Source of the DNA: Desertivirga brevis
GTDB taxonomy: Bacteria; Bacteroidota; Bacteroidia; Sphingobacteriales; Sphingobacteriaceae
Assembly: GCF_017355835.1 (NCBI RefSeq)
Contig: NZ_JAFEWF010000004.1
Location: 1 to 64,000 of the forward strand
DNA: 64,000 bases
Reading direction: 5' to 3'
Made by a program: the position numbers and the translations under genes. The notes under the pieces were generated by a model, which searched no databases, had not been told where the DNA came from, and worked only from the letters and a program-made list of their open reading frames with translations. Positions 43,496-53,479 of the stretch are shown here, piece after piece. How positions within the stretch are numbered: the first letter of the stretch is position 1; each line of letters begins with the position of its first letter.

Positions 43496-43611
43496 CCTTT
43501 AAAAAGCAAATTAGACTTTCGCGAAAAAAAACCGGAGTGCTGCAACACCCCGGTCATTGTTGAATTTTAGCTAATACCCGAAGCTTGGGGAAGCGCGGTA
43601 TTAACTAGTTA
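43496..43611 (+). promoter_or_regulatory. structured leader ahead of the STN-SusC gene
   Basis: ACCGG (43531-43535) pairs with CCGGT (43550-43554), helped by GTG/CAC inside; eight A precede it, so it reads as a terminator on the minus strand. TAATACC (43572-43578) pairs with GGTATTA (43597-43603), enclosing GCTT-GGGG-AAGC (43583-43594). The second element lies in the 5' leader of the receptor gene. Confidence 0.45.
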
Positions 43612-43623
43612 TTGACCAAATTT

Positions 43624-46600
43624 ATGATTTTTTTGTCTAGAAATTCTCTATTCGCCAGTCCGCACAGGCGAAAAATCTTGAGAACAATGAAACTAACCAC
43701 CATCTTGGTATTTGCCGGTATGATGCAAATACATGCTGCGGTTTATTCGCAGAGTACGTTTAATATCAACGAGAGGAGTACAACGGTTAGAGAGGTATTA
43801 AAGAAAATTGAAAAGACTAGTTCTTTCAGCGTTTTCTACCGGCTCGACCAGATTGACTTAAACCGCAAAATAAGCGTGTTTGCCGAAAACGGTTCAGTTG
43901 AAACTGTAATGAAGCAGGTGCTTCAAAATCAACCACTCACTTTTGAGTTGGTTGAGAATATGATAGTGATCAAATCAATAAGCGATCAGGGAGCAACTAA
44001 AGACTATACTATTTCAGGTACAGTTACCGACGAAAAAGGTGAGCCTTTAATTGGAGCTAGTGTTGGAATTAAAGGAACAACACGTGCAGCGTCTACAGAC
44101 GTAAACGGGAAATTTACGATCAGGGTAGCTGGAGATCAGCCTGTGACGTTAGTAGTGAAATATATTGGGTTTAAATCACAGGAATACAATGTAAATTCAG
44201 GTCAGTCTTCCGTCACTATCAAGCTTGCCTCAGATGCTGAAACACTTAATGAGGTTGTCGTAATTGGTTACGGTACGGTAAAGAAAAGGGACCTTACGGG
44301 ATCTGTGTCTTCGGTTAAGTCTGAGGATATTACCCGCGTTCCGACAGGTAACGTTATTGATGCAATTCAAGGAAGGATACCTGGTGCTGATATCACAAGA
44401 ACTTCAGGGGTTCCAGGTAGTGGATCAACAGTTTTGATCAGGGGTACTAAATCTATAGCGGCTAGAGATAAACTTGCCGACAGGAACGGTCCTCTTTATA
44501 TCATTGATGGTTTCCAGGGTGGTGACATTTCCGCAATTAACCCGAATGATGTAGAGTCAATTGAAGTTTTAAAAGACGCCTCATCCACGGCAATTTATGG
44601 TGCACAAGGGGCGAATGGGGTTGTAATTGTAACCACTAAGAAAGGATCAGCAGGCAAAACGAAGGTGTCTTACAATTCATTCTATGGAACGAGTAATTAT
44701 ATTTTTCCAGAAATTCGTACTGGTGAGGCTTATCTGCAATTAAGGAGAGATGCTGGACGAAATGCAGGTATTTGGAGTAGTCCTGCAGATGATAATAAAG
44801 TCTTTACCGAGAATGGTGAATTCAACGCTTTGCAGAATGGACAGTGGATAGATTGGCAGGATCTATTATTGAAAAACGGCATGCAGCAGAACCATTCAGT
44901 TACAGTAAACGGTGGTTCCGAGAAGACCAGGATAGTTGGGTCTGTTGGGTATTTCCAGGAAAAAGGGATGCTTAGAAATAGTGGTTACAATCGCTATAAT
45001 GGAAGATTTAACCTAGATCAAAATATTAATAAGTGGGCTAAAACAGGCTTGCAAACTCAGATAACATACTCCCGGCAAGACGTAAGGAGAGATCCTTTGT
45101 CACAGACGATGGTTGTAACTCCAATGGGAACAGCTTACGATGAGCTAGGACAAGTAGATCCTTTCCCATTAATGGCTGCAGGTTTAACTTCAGCTAATAT
45201 TAGTCCTCTTGCAGATGAAGCTAGTGAGAATATTGCCAGGAATACTGTTCTTAATACCAATATTATCGCAAACGGGTACTTGGAGTTGGCTCCACTGAAA
45301 GGTCTTACCTTCAGGTCTAATCTTGGAACCAATTTTACTTTTAGGAAAGCTGGTATTTACAATGATAGATTTTCCCTTCAAAGATACACCCAAGGATCTT
45401 CTCAAGCTTCTATACGAAATAATTATAATAGATTTTTAAACTGGGACAATATCCTTACTTATAATAAAACTCTTCGCGATCACTCAGTTACCTTAACAGG
45501 TATAACTAGTTACCTTCAAAGCGATGCAGATGAAACTTACGCAGAAGGTATAGGGCAATTGCTTGCTTCTCAGCTTTATTACAACTTAGGTGGTACAAGC
45601 ACTCAGGGAAGAAATATATCTAGTCCTTATCAAGGCTGGAATAATATGGCATACGCGGCTAGAGCAAACTACTCTTACAAAGGGAAGTATCTTTTGACTT
45701 TATCTGGCCGTTTCGATGGTGCATCTAGATTATCAGCAGGAAACAGATGGGATTTCTTTCCTTCCGCTGCCATAGGATGGAATGTTAGTGATGAAGAATT
45801 CTTTGAAAAAATAAGACCGGTTGTTTCAAACTTGAAATTTAGAGCTAGCTACGGTGTTTCAGGGAACTATAATTTAGACGTTTACGGAACTCAAAGTAAC
45901 CTTACTGCTTACAATCAGCTTGGATTTGGTGAGGTTCCAGCACCTGCATATATGTTTGAGGGCACCGTCGCGAATCCAAACGTTGGTTGGGAAAAGTCGG
46001 CATCAACCAATATAGGGTTAGACCTTGGTCTATTAAAAGGCCGGATAACGGGGACGTTCGATTTTTACAACACAATCACTTCCGACATCCTTTTGCCAAG
46101 AGATCTTCCATGGTCATCAGGGGCAACAAGAGTGTTTCAAAACATTGGTAGAACTAGTAACAGAGGTATCGAGATTGGTTTGAACTCTACCAATATTTCA
46201 AAAAAGAATTTTAGGTGGACGTCAACCATTAATTTCTATAGAAATAAAGAAAAGATCACGGAACTTCTAACGGGAACAGACATTTACGCCACCCAGAAAA
46301 CGGAAGAGAACTCGTGGTTACTCGGCCGCCCTATTAGTTCATTCTATACCTACAAAAAGCTTGGAATATGGCAAACTGATGAGGCTGAGGAAGCTGCTCA
46401 ATATCGCACAGGAACTACAACCTTTAAGCCGGGTGATATAAAAGTAGCAGATTTAAATGGTGACAAAATTATAGATTCAAAAGATCAAACTTTCGTAGGC
46501 TCTACTGTTCCAAAATGGGTTGGCGGCTTCCAAAATAACTTCAATTATAAAGGCTTCGATTTGAACCTGTACTTTGTAGCCAGAGTGGGGCAAACTATCG

Positions 46601-46983
46601 ATGCGGAATTTTTAGGAAGATACAATCCATCCGGTACAGGAAACAGTCCAGCTTCGATAAATTATTGGACTCCTGAAAATCGGTCAAATGATTTCCCTGC
46701 AGCCTTTTGGGGTAGAACATTGAACTCCTACGCCGGGTATCAAACGCTGACCTACGTTGATGGTTCGTATGTCAAACTAAGAAATCTTACACTTGGCTAT
46801 ACTCTTCCACGCAGTATCACAGAAAAAATTAAGGCCGGAAGGGTCAGAGTTTATGCTACTGGATCTAATTTATTTACAATCAATAGAAGTAATTTACTTA
46901 AGAACTACGACCCGGAAGGAGGAGGTTCAGAATCGAATCCATTAAGCAGGCAATTTGTACTGGGAGTAAATTTTGATTTGTAG
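43624..46983 (+). CDS. SusC-like receptor with N-terminal STN signalling domain
   Basis: This receptor is 1119 residues from the ATG at 43624; a TTG 12 bases earlier and an ATG at 43687 (MKLTTILVFAGMMQ, opening a signal peptide) are other possible starts. After the signal comes an STN domain (about 45-110, FNINERSTTVREVLKKIEK and FSVFYRLDQIDLNRKISV), a carboxypeptidase-regulatory-like domain (about 130-215), LNEVVVIGYGTVKKRDLTGS, a plug with GAQGANGVVIVTTKKG and the barrel. The STN domain lets the receptor signal to the FecR/ECF pair just upstream. It imports the glycan fragments produced by the hydrolases encoded at 49047-61395. Confidence 0.93.
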   Translation: MIFLSRNSLFASPHRRKILRTMKLTTILVFAGMMQIHAAVYSQSTFNINERSTTVREVLKKIEKTSSFSVFYRLDQIDLNRKISVFAENGSVETVMKQVLQNQPLTFELVENMIVIKSISDQGATKDYTISGTVTDEKGEPLIGASVGIKGTTRAASTDVNGKFTIRVAGDQPVTLVVKYIGFKSQEYNVNSGQSSVTIKLASDAETLNEVVVIGYGTVKKRDLTGSVSSVKSEDITRVPTGNVIDAIQGRIPGADITRTSGVPGSGSTVLIRGTKSIAARDKLADRNGPLYIIDGFQGGDISAINPNDVESIEVLKDASSTAIYGAQGANGVVIVTTKKGSAGKTKVSYNSFYGTSNYIFPEIRTGEAYLQLRRDAGRNAGIWSSPADDNKVFTENGEFNALQNGQWIDWQDLLLKNGMQQNHSVTVNGGSEKTRIVGSVGYFQEKGMLRNSGYNRYNGRFNLDQNINKWAKTGLQTQITYSRQDVRRDPLSQTMVVTPMGTAYDELGQVDPFPLMAAGLTSANISPLADEASENIARNTVLNTNIIANGYLELAPLKGLTFRSNLGTNFTFRKAGIYNDRFSLQRYTQGSSQASIRNNYNRFLNWDNILTYNKTLRDHSVTLTGITSYLQSDADETYAEGIGQLLASQLYYNLGGTSTQGRNISSPYQGWNNMAYAARANYSYKGKYLLTLSGRFDGASRLSAGNRWDFFPSAAIGWNVSDEEFFEKIRPVVSNLKFRASYGVSGNYNLDVYGTQSNLTAYNQLGFGEVPAPAYMFEGTVANPNVGWEKSASTNIGLDLGLLKGRITGTFDFYNTITSDILLPRDLPWSSGATRVFQNIGRTSNRGIEIGLNSTNISKKNFRWTSTINFYRNKEKITELLTGTDIYATQKTEENSWLLGRPISSFYTYKKLGIWQTDEAEEAAQYRTGTTTFKPGDIKVADLNGDKIIDSKDQTFVGSTVPKWVGGFQNNFNYKGFDLNLYFVARVGQTIDAEFLGRYNPSGTGNSPASINYWTPENRSNDFPAAFWGRTLNSYAGYQTLTYVDGSYVKLRNLTLGYTLPRSITEKIKAGRVRVYATGSNLFTINRSNLLKNYDPEGGGSESNPLSRQFVLGVNFDL

Positions 46984-47010
46984 GAGTAAAAGCAAACTGG
47001 AAAAATAATT

Positions 47011-48816
47011 ATGAAAGCATTAAAAAATATATATATAGCCTGTGCGGGACTAATAATAATCTCAGCAGGGTCCTCCTGCAGGAAGCTGGACGAATACAAC
47101 CCGTCTGGTGCAACTGCAGATGCTGTTTGGAATACTCCGCAAGGTTTTGTTACACTCGTAAATGCGGCTTATTCTGACCAGAGAAACTGGTATGGAAAGG
47201 AAGACGGTATTTTTATGGGGGAATCAGGAACTGACCTTTGGTTTAACAGGGAGAAAAATACGTATGCTCAGCAGTTAACGAGGTATGTAGGTCTAACCCC
47301 TCTTGCTGGAAATCCAAATAGGGCAACGTGGACCAATCTTTGGAAGGGAATTAACCTTTGTAATGCTGGAATTTCCAGAATTAACGAGGCGGGTTTCACT
47401 AATGAAACTGAAAAAAACAGACGTGAGGCTGAACTAAGATTTCTAAGGGCATTTTATTATTGGCATATTGTTGAAACCTGGGGAGGCGTAATGTTACGCA
47501 CTACGGAGACAAAGCAGCCAGAATTAACAGCTACTAGAAGTTCTATAGATGACTTTTATAAACTTATAATCTCCGATCTTGAATTTGCCACTATCAATCT
47601 CCCTCATCAAAGAGAATGGGGCGCAGAATATAGCAGAGCAAGTAAAAAATCCGCCTACGGCTTCCTTGCACGCGCTTTGTTGTCTAGAGCTTACTATTCA
47701 TTAGACGCGGGGAATAAGACAGAAGCAGACTCATATTTCACACGAGCAAGAGATGTTGCCCAAGAGGTTATTACCAATAAAACACAATTTGGTGTTGACC
47801 TGTGGGCTACACCTGGAGAATTATGGAATCCTGCCAATAATAAGTCTGGTACAAATGGAAATAAAGAAGCTATGTACACAGTTAGTATTGCTTCAAATAT
47901 AGGTCTAAATCTAGAAGCAACTCCCAACCGCGTCTTTATGACATTTCAGTCTCCATATACAGGTGAGTTTAAACCTGGATTACAGTACAGCTTAACATAT
48001 GGGTTTGATAGTGAAAGGAGATTAATGCCAACTAGAGCTCTTCTGGACTATTTTAATGAGTCTATAGATGCTCGATATGCAGCGTCTTTTCAGGAAGTAT
48101 GGGTAGCAAATACAGTATCTAATAATAATGTTCCAACTAACTTCACCTGGACTCCAGCAAATATTACCAAGTTCAGAAAAGATCCTTCTTTAACAGGAAC
48201 CGTAATGAGATCGGGCGTTGATACCGCTCTACTCATTACAAAAAAGAGTATCACAAATGAGGCTCGAAGACCTTATGTTGTAATAGATAGAGACAGTATC
48301 TACAATCCGAATGGAACAATTAAGGATGGAACGAGGGATTTTGTTAATTTTAAGAAGTTCATGGATCCATTTAGAGATAATCCAACTTCCCGAGTAGGTA
48401 CAAGGGATATTATAGTAATGCGTTTTGCTGAGATGTATATGATTGCTGCTGAAGCTGAGTTTCAACTCGGTCGCTATAACGAAGCAGCCTCTTTTATAAA
48501 TGTTCTTAGAACAAGAGCTGCTTTGCCAGGGAAGGTAAGCGAAATGCAAGTAAATGCGGGACAGCTTCAAACCGGGGGCATTGATTTTATTCTAGAAGAA
48601 AGAGCAAGAGAATTTTGCGGTGAATATATGCGGTGGTTTGATTTAAAGCGGGTCAAATTCGGTAATAAAGGTGAAGATTTTGCTACATTCATCAAAACCC
48701 GTAATCCGGATATCAAGGATGTTGCTGGGTTCCACAGATTAAGGCCAATCCGACAGGAAGAGTTGAATGCTCTGACTAACGGCGCCGAATTCGGACAGAA
48801 CTTCGGCTACAATTAA
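47011..48816 (+). CDS. SusD-like glycan-binding lipoprotein, pectin/fucose locus
   Basis: This 601-residue lipoprotein has lipobox SAGSSC. SusD features include EAELRFLRAFYYWHIVETWGGV, SRASKKSAYGFLARALLSRAYYS and the C-terminal IDFILEERAREFCGEYMRWFDLKRV and FHRLRPIRQEELNAL. It starts 27 nt after the STN-SusC stop. A strong terminator follows, so the SusCD pair is a transcript separate from the enzyme genes behind it. Confidence 0.93.
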   Translation: MKALKNIYIACAGLIIISAGSSCRKLDEYNPSGATADAVWNTPQGFVTLVNAAYSDQRNWYGKEDGIFMGESGTDLWFNREKNTYAQQLTRYVGLTPLAGNPNRATWTNLWKGINLCNAGISRINEAGFTNETEKNRREAELRFLRAFYYWHIVETWGGVMLRTTETKQPELTATRSSIDDFYKLIISDLEFATINLPHQREWGAEYSRASKKSAYGFLARALLSRAYYSLDAGNKTEADSYFTRARDVAQEVITNKTQFGVDLWATPGELWNPANNKSGTNGNKEAMYTVSIASNIGLNLEATPNRVFMTFQSPYTGEFKPGLQYSLTYGFDSERRLMPTRALLDYFNESIDARYAASFQEVWVANTVSNNNVPTNFTWTPANITKFRKDPSLTGTVMRSGVDTALLITKKSITNEARRPYVVIDRDSIYNPNGTIKDGTRDFVNFKKFMDPFRDNPTSRVGTRDIIVMRFAEMYMIAAEAEFQLGRYNEAASFINVLRTRAALPGKVSEMQVNAGQLQTGGIDFILEERAREFCGEYMRWFDLKRVKFGNKGEDFATFIKTRNPDIKDVAGFHRLRPIRQEELNALTNGAEFGQNFGYN

Positions 48817-48850
48817 AAGTTCTTTGTTAGTTTGTTACATTAAATTGGTT

Positions 48851-48883
48851 GAACGGGAAGAGAAATCTTCCCGTTCTCTATTT
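48851..48883 (+). terminator. terminator after the second SusC/SusD pair
   Basis: GAACGGGAAGA (48851-48861) pairs perfectly with TCTTCCCGTTC (48866-48876) around a GAAA loop, followed by TCTATTT. The rest of the gap to 49046 shows only an (AC)-rich patch near 49025-49038. Confidence 0.85.
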
Positions 48884-49046
48884 AAAATTGTTCACTTTGT
48901 AACTTTTTATTTGCAGGCAGCGCTAAGATCGTACAATACCTAGAGAAAATCTTACAAGCCCCCGCGGGGCGTATTAGCTAATTTTGAGAACTATTCTAAC
49001 CAATAGTGCCAATACCTCATATTAAACACACACACACAAAGGGTAG

Positions 49047-51788
49047 ATGAAAAAAATTATTTTCTTTCTTACAATTCTATCTTCTTTGCTTTTCGGCCTG
49101 TCTGAATTGAAGGCAGAAGGGGCAACAAAGGAGCTGAGGATCGTCATTGCACCGCAAAGTAACAACCGGATTAGGTTTGGTGCTGAACGGTTAAGCAAAA
49201 GTCTCAAAGCGGTGGGATACAGTGTAACTATTGCAGAGCAGTCGAAACTTCCAAAAGGGCAGCTTATTGTAGTTGGATTAAAAGGAAGTCCATTGGTTGA
49301 CAAGGCAGTTGCTGAAGGTCGACTTTCATTAGGCAATCCAGGCAAGGAAGGTTTTACCATCGCCTCAGGGAAGAATATAGTTGTTGCCGGTGCTGATGCA
49401 TCAGGTGCTCTGTACGGCTGCATAGAGTTATCAGAGCGTATTAAAGACGCTAGAGCTTTACCTTCTGGAATAAACATAACAGATAAACCGGAGATGGTTC
49501 TAAGAGGAACTTGTATTGGGGTACAAAAGACTTATTACCTTCCGGGCAGAACTGTTTACGAATACCCGTACACTCCTGAAACTTTCCCATGGTTCTACGA
49601 TAAGGAACATTGGGTTAAGTACCTGGATATGATGGTGGAAAACCGTTATAATTCTCTTTATCTCTGGAACGGGCATCCATTCGCCTCTCTGGTAAGATTG
49701 AACGATTATCCTTATGCTGTTGAAGTTGATGATGCTACGTTCAGAAAGAATGAAGAGATGTTCAAATTCCTTGCAGAGGAAGCTGACAAGCGTGGCATTT
49801 GGGTGATCCAGATGTTCTATAATATTATCGTTTCTAAGCCTTTTGCCGAAAAGCATAATATAAAAACACAGGATAGAAATCGTCCTATTACTCCTCTGCT
49901 ATCAGATTACACCCGTAAATCAATTGCAGCTTTCGTTGAGAAGTATCCAAATGTAGGTTTGATGGTATGCCTTGGAGAAGCGATGGAAGGGGTTGGTAAA
50001 GACGATACTGAGTGGTTCACAAAAACCATTATTCCGGGAGTAAAGGATGGCTTGAAAGCTCTGGGAAAGACAGAAGAACCACCTATAGTGTTACGTGCTC
50101 ACGATACAGACGCTCCTTCTGTTATGAAGGCAGCTCTGCCATTGTATAAAAACCTCTATACAGAGGCGAAATTTAACGGTGAAGCTTTAACAACTCCTGA
50201 ACCAAGAGGAGCTTGGGCTGATCTACACAGAACTCTTGCCCGTATAGGAACGGTGCAAATTGAAAATGTTCACATTCTTGCTAACCTTGAGCCTTTTCGT
50301 TATAGCTCACCTGATTTTATTCAAAGGTCAGTTCAGGGAATGCATAAAATAATGGAAGGCAATGGGCTTCATCTGTATCCACAGGCTTCATACTGGGATT
50401 GGCCTTATACTGCAGATAAGGTAAGTGGTGAAAGGCAATTACAAATTGACCGAGACTGGATGTGGTATAAAACCTGGGCTAGATATGCCTGGAAAGCTGA
50501 CAGGAACAGAGCGGAGGAAATCAATTATTGGACAGGCAGCTTAGCTAATACCTTTGGTTCCAATAAAGAAAGTGCCCGCCAGATCCTTGAAGCTTACGAA
50601 CAATCTGGAGAAATATCTCCTAAACTTCTTAGACGATATGGGATAACTGATGGAAATCGTCAAACCCTTACCCTTGGTATGCTGATGACTCAGTTAATCA
50701 ATCCTTTCCGCTACGGCTTATTTACTCTATTATATGAAGCTGAGGCGCCAGAAGGAGAGAAGATCATCGATTATGCTGAAAAGGAATGGAAGAAAGAGAA
50801 GCACATTGGTGAGACTCCTATTCAAATTGCTGAAGAAGTAGTTGTTCACGGTCGGAAGGCGGTAGAAGCTATAGAAAAGGCATCCTCTGGTGTCACACAA
50901 AATAAAGAGGAATTTAACCGTTTAAAGAATGACATGTATTGCTATAATGCCATGGCTAATTTTTACTCGGAAAAGGCTAAAGCAGCGGTTGCTGTTTTGC
51001 GGTATAAGTATTCTGAAAATGTTGCTGATTTAGAAAAAGCTCTTCCTTATTTGGAGAGTAGTGTGAAGCATTATGCTAATTTGGTGAAGTATACAAAGGA
51101 TGCATATTTGTACGCTAATAGCATGCAAACGCAGCAGCGCAAGATTCCAATGCGCGGTGTTGATGCTACTTATAAGAATTGGTACGAAATGCTTCCTGTA
51201 TTCCAAAAAGAGCTTGACAATTTCAAGCACAGTATTGATTCGTTGAAAAACCCGAAAAAAGGTATAGCTACTAAGAAAACTGCTTTCAAAAATGCAGATG
51301 TTAAAATTATCGAAGGTGCAGAAGGTTTTTATACCGTAGCGGCAGGGCAGTCTGTATTTTCTGATACAACCCTAAAAATTAAAGATCAGGCTGTTGAAAT
51401 TGCAGGACTTAAAGGCATAAAACTATCCACAGCAAAACAGCTGTCTCAAGGAACCAGTCTTAAATTTTCTACTGCAAAACCTGTGAAGCTTTTGGTTGGC
51501 TACTTTAATAAGGTTGATAATGCTTATGCAGCCGCTCCTCAATTGGAGATCGATGCAAGTGCGGATGACTATGGCCAGGGTGAAATTAAAATATCAAATG
51601 CTATAGTGGTTGAAGGTATGCCTTACGTTAATATTCATTCCTACTCTTTCAAACCAGGAACACACACGTTGAACTTACCTAAGGGCGGTTTGCTTGTACT
51701 TGGTTTTGTTAATGGTAACCAGCAGATCCAGGTCTATAACGCTGGCTTGGGAGCCCACGGAAAGGAGATCGACTGGTTGTTCGAGTAG
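49047..51788 (+). CDS. large secreted glycoside hydrolase with a GH67/GH20-like fold
   Basis: This is a 913-residue protein with a signal peptide (about 1-23). Residues about 25-140 look like the alpha/beta N-terminal domain shared by GH67 and GH20 enzymes (KELRIVIAPQSNNRIRFGAERLSKSLKAVGYSV, ASGALYGCIELSERI). A TIM-barrel region follows (about 155-480, MVENRYNSLYLWNGHPFASLVRL, VGLMVCLGEAMEGVG), then a helical part and a C-terminal domain of about 150 residues. Homologues in this phylum are sometimes labelled alpha-D-galacturonidase, which would suit the neighbouring GH28, but I cannot confirm the family. It is the first gene of a run of five tightly spaced enzyme genes. Confidence 0.7.
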   Translation: MKKIIFFLTILSSLLFGLSELKAEGATKELRIVIAPQSNNRIRFGAERLSKSLKAVGYSVTIAEQSKLPKGQLIVVGLKGSPLVDKAVAEGRLSLGNPGKEGFTIASGKNIVVAGADASGALYGCIELSERIKDARALPSGINITDKPEMVLRGTCIGVQKTYYLPGRTVYEYPYTPETFPWFYDKEHWVKYLDMMVENRYNSLYLWNGHPFASLVRLNDYPYAVEVDDATFRKNEEMFKFLAEEADKRGIWVIQMFYNIIVSKPFAEKHNIKTQDRNRPITPLLSDYTRKSIAAFVEKYPNVGLMVCLGEAMEGVGKDDTEWFTKTIIPGVKDGLKALGKTEEPPIVLRAHDTDAPSVMKAALPLYKNLYTEAKFNGEALTTPEPRGAWADLHRTLARIGTVQIENVHILANLEPFRYSSPDFIQRSVQGMHKIMEGNGLHLYPQASYWDWPYTADKVSGERQLQIDRDWMWYKTWARYAWKADRNRAEEINYWTGSLANTFGSNKESARQILEAYEQSGEISPKLLRRYGITDGNRQTLTLGMLMTQLINPFRYGLFTLLYEAEAPEGEKIIDYAEKEWKKEKHIGETPIQIAEEVVVHGRKAVEAIEKASSGVTQNKEEFNRLKNDMYCYNAMANFYSEKAKAAVAVLRYKYSENVADLEKALPYLESSVKHYANLVKYTKDAYLYANSMQTQQRKIPMRGVDATYKNWYEMLPVFQKELDNFKHSIDSLKNPKKGIATKKTAFKNADVKIIEGAEGFYTVAAGQSVFSDTTLKIKDQAVEIAGLKGIKLSTAKQLSQGTSLKFSTAKPVKLLVGYFNKVDNAYAAAPQLEIDASADDYGQGEIKISNAIVVEGMPYVNIHSYSFKPGTHTLNLPKGGLLVLGFVNGNQQIQVYNAGLGAHGKEIDWLFE

Positions 51789-51923
51789 GAGAGCCTGGCA
51801 AGCAGACGTTACCAACACCGTCTGTCGTTAAAGGTTCCACCTTGGGAACAGTAAGACAGCCGGGAAGATATGTGTAGCACCGATGGTGCAGATCAAAATT
51901 TCAAATTGAAAATTAAGTTTTAA

Positions 51924-53462
51924 ATGAAACGGATTCTTATAGCTTTTTTGCTGATGCTGAACGCGGGGGTACTCTCGGCGCAAAAAGCTCATATTTTAAC
52001 CACTGAAAAACTAAGTAAGTACGTTAACTACTTCAACTCCATTGATGATGAAGCAGTAAAAAACTACGTACCTAATGCACAATCGCTGGAATGGCTTTCT
52101 CAAAATATTCCATTATTTGATTGTCCTGATTCTGCCATTCAGAAGGTTTATTATTATCGCTGGTGGTCGGTTCGTAAACATCTTAAGCAAACTCCTGACG
52201 GATTTATTTTTACTGAATTTATTACAAAGGCTAACCATGCCGGAAAACATAATGCTATAAGCAGTGGCTTGGGGCATCATATCTATGAAGGTCGCTGGTT
52301 ATTAAATCAACAGTACATCAACGACTACATTAATTTCTGGTTATATGTTGATCCGGCCTGGAAAGTTCAACGGTTTCATGCTTTTAGCAGCTGGATTGAC
52401 GACGCTGTATACAATCGTTATCTCGTAAATAAAGACAAAGCATTTATTGAAAAGAACCTCCTTACGCTTAACGCTGATTATCGCAAATGGGAATTGGAGA
52501 AGATGAATCCTGATAACACGTTCTGGCAATATGATGTGCGTGATGCGATGGAGGAATCTATCAGTGGAGGTAGAAAGGAGAAGAACGTTCGACCTACTAT
52601 AAACAGTTATATGTACGGTAACGCGAAAGCTCTTTCGGCTATGGCTGCTTTATGTAACAATGATACCTTAAAAAGAAAATATGATAAAAAAGCAGCTTTC
52701 CTCAGGGATTTTGTAAACGATAAACTTTGGGATGATACGGCTTCCTTCTATAAAGTTCAATACGAAAAAGGTGGCTTATGCGATGCGCGCGAGGCAATAG
52801 GGTTTATCCCGTGGTATTTTAATCTACCAAAGGATAAAGCGAAATATGCAAATCAATGGAAGTCTCTTACTGATCCGGCAGGTTTTAATGCGCCATGGGG
52901 TATTACAACAGCCGAAAGACGTCATCCTTTGTTCCGTACCCACGGCTCCGGACACGGTTGCGAGTGGGATGGTGCTGTGTGGCCTTTCGCTACCAGTCAG
53001 ACATTGAAAGGCTTGTCGAACCTGCTTAACTATTACAAGAATCAGGATGGCATGAGCAAGCAGGTGTTTTACAATGAGGTCCATAAATACGCGATGTCGC
53101 ATCAGATGAACGGAAAGATATACCTGGGAGAGTATCAGGATGAGAAAACCGGAGAATGGTTGAAAGGAGATAATCCCAGAAGTAAGTTCTACAATCACTC
53201 AACCTTTGCCGATATTATCATCAGTGACTTAGTTGGTTTAAAGCCACGTCCTGATAACAAATTAGAAATTAATCCTTTGCTGCCTCAAAACCAGTGGGAT
53301 TGGTTCTGTCTTGACAAAGTTCTTTATCACGGAAAGATCCTGACTATCCTATGGGATAAAACAGGAGAAAAATATGGAAAAGGTAAAGGATTCAGAGTTT
53401 TTGCCGATGGAAAAGAAATCGCAAAAAGCAATCAACTTGAAAAAATTAAAGCGAAAATCTAA
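51924..53462 (+). CDS. MGH1-like (GH63/GH37-type) alpha/alpha-barrel glycoside hydrolase
   Basis: This 512-residue secreted protein (signal about 1-19, GVLSAQ) is predicted to fold as an (alpha/alpha)6 barrel. Segments typical of MGH1-like domains are FWQYDVRDAMEESISGG, RPTINSYMYGNAKALSAMA, LCDAREAIGFIPWYF, GCEWDGAVWPFATSQTLKGL and the C-terminal NHSTFADIIISDLVGL. Members hydrolyse alpha-linked sugars, often with inversion. The exact linkage cannot be told. It lies between the GH67/GH20-like enzyme and the polygalacturonase and is 17 nt from the latter. Confidence 0.75.
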   Translation: MKRILIAFLLMLNAGVLSAQKAHILTTEKLSKYVNYFNSIDDEAVKNYVPNAQSLEWLSQNIPLFDCPDSAIQKVYYYRWWSVRKHLKQTPDGFIFTEFITKANHAGKHNAISSGLGHHIYEGRWLLNQQYINDYINFWLYVDPAWKVQRFHAFSSWIDDAVYNRYLVNKDKAFIEKNLLTLNADYRKWELEKMNPDNTFWQYDVRDAMEESISGGRKEKNVRPTINSYMYGNAKALSAMAALCNNDTLKRKYDKKAAFLRDFVNDKLWDDTASFYKVQYEKGGLCDAREAIGFIPWYFNLPKDKAKYANQWKSLTDPAGFNAPWGITTAERRHPLFRTHGSGHGCEWDGAVWPFATSQTLKGLSNLLNYYKNQDGMSKQVFYNEVHKYAMSHQMNGKIYLGEYQDEKTGEWLKGDNPRSKFYNHSTFADIIISDLVGLKPRPDNKLEINPLLPQNQWDWFCLDKVLYHGKILTILWDKTGEKYGKGKGFRVFADGKEIAKSNQLEKIKAKI

Positions 53463-53479
53463 TTAGCGTTAAACGGTAC

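Noticed and set aside
49025..49038. An (AC)n patch before the GH67/GH20-like gene
   Set aside because: It is too short to suggest more than a chance simple repeat.
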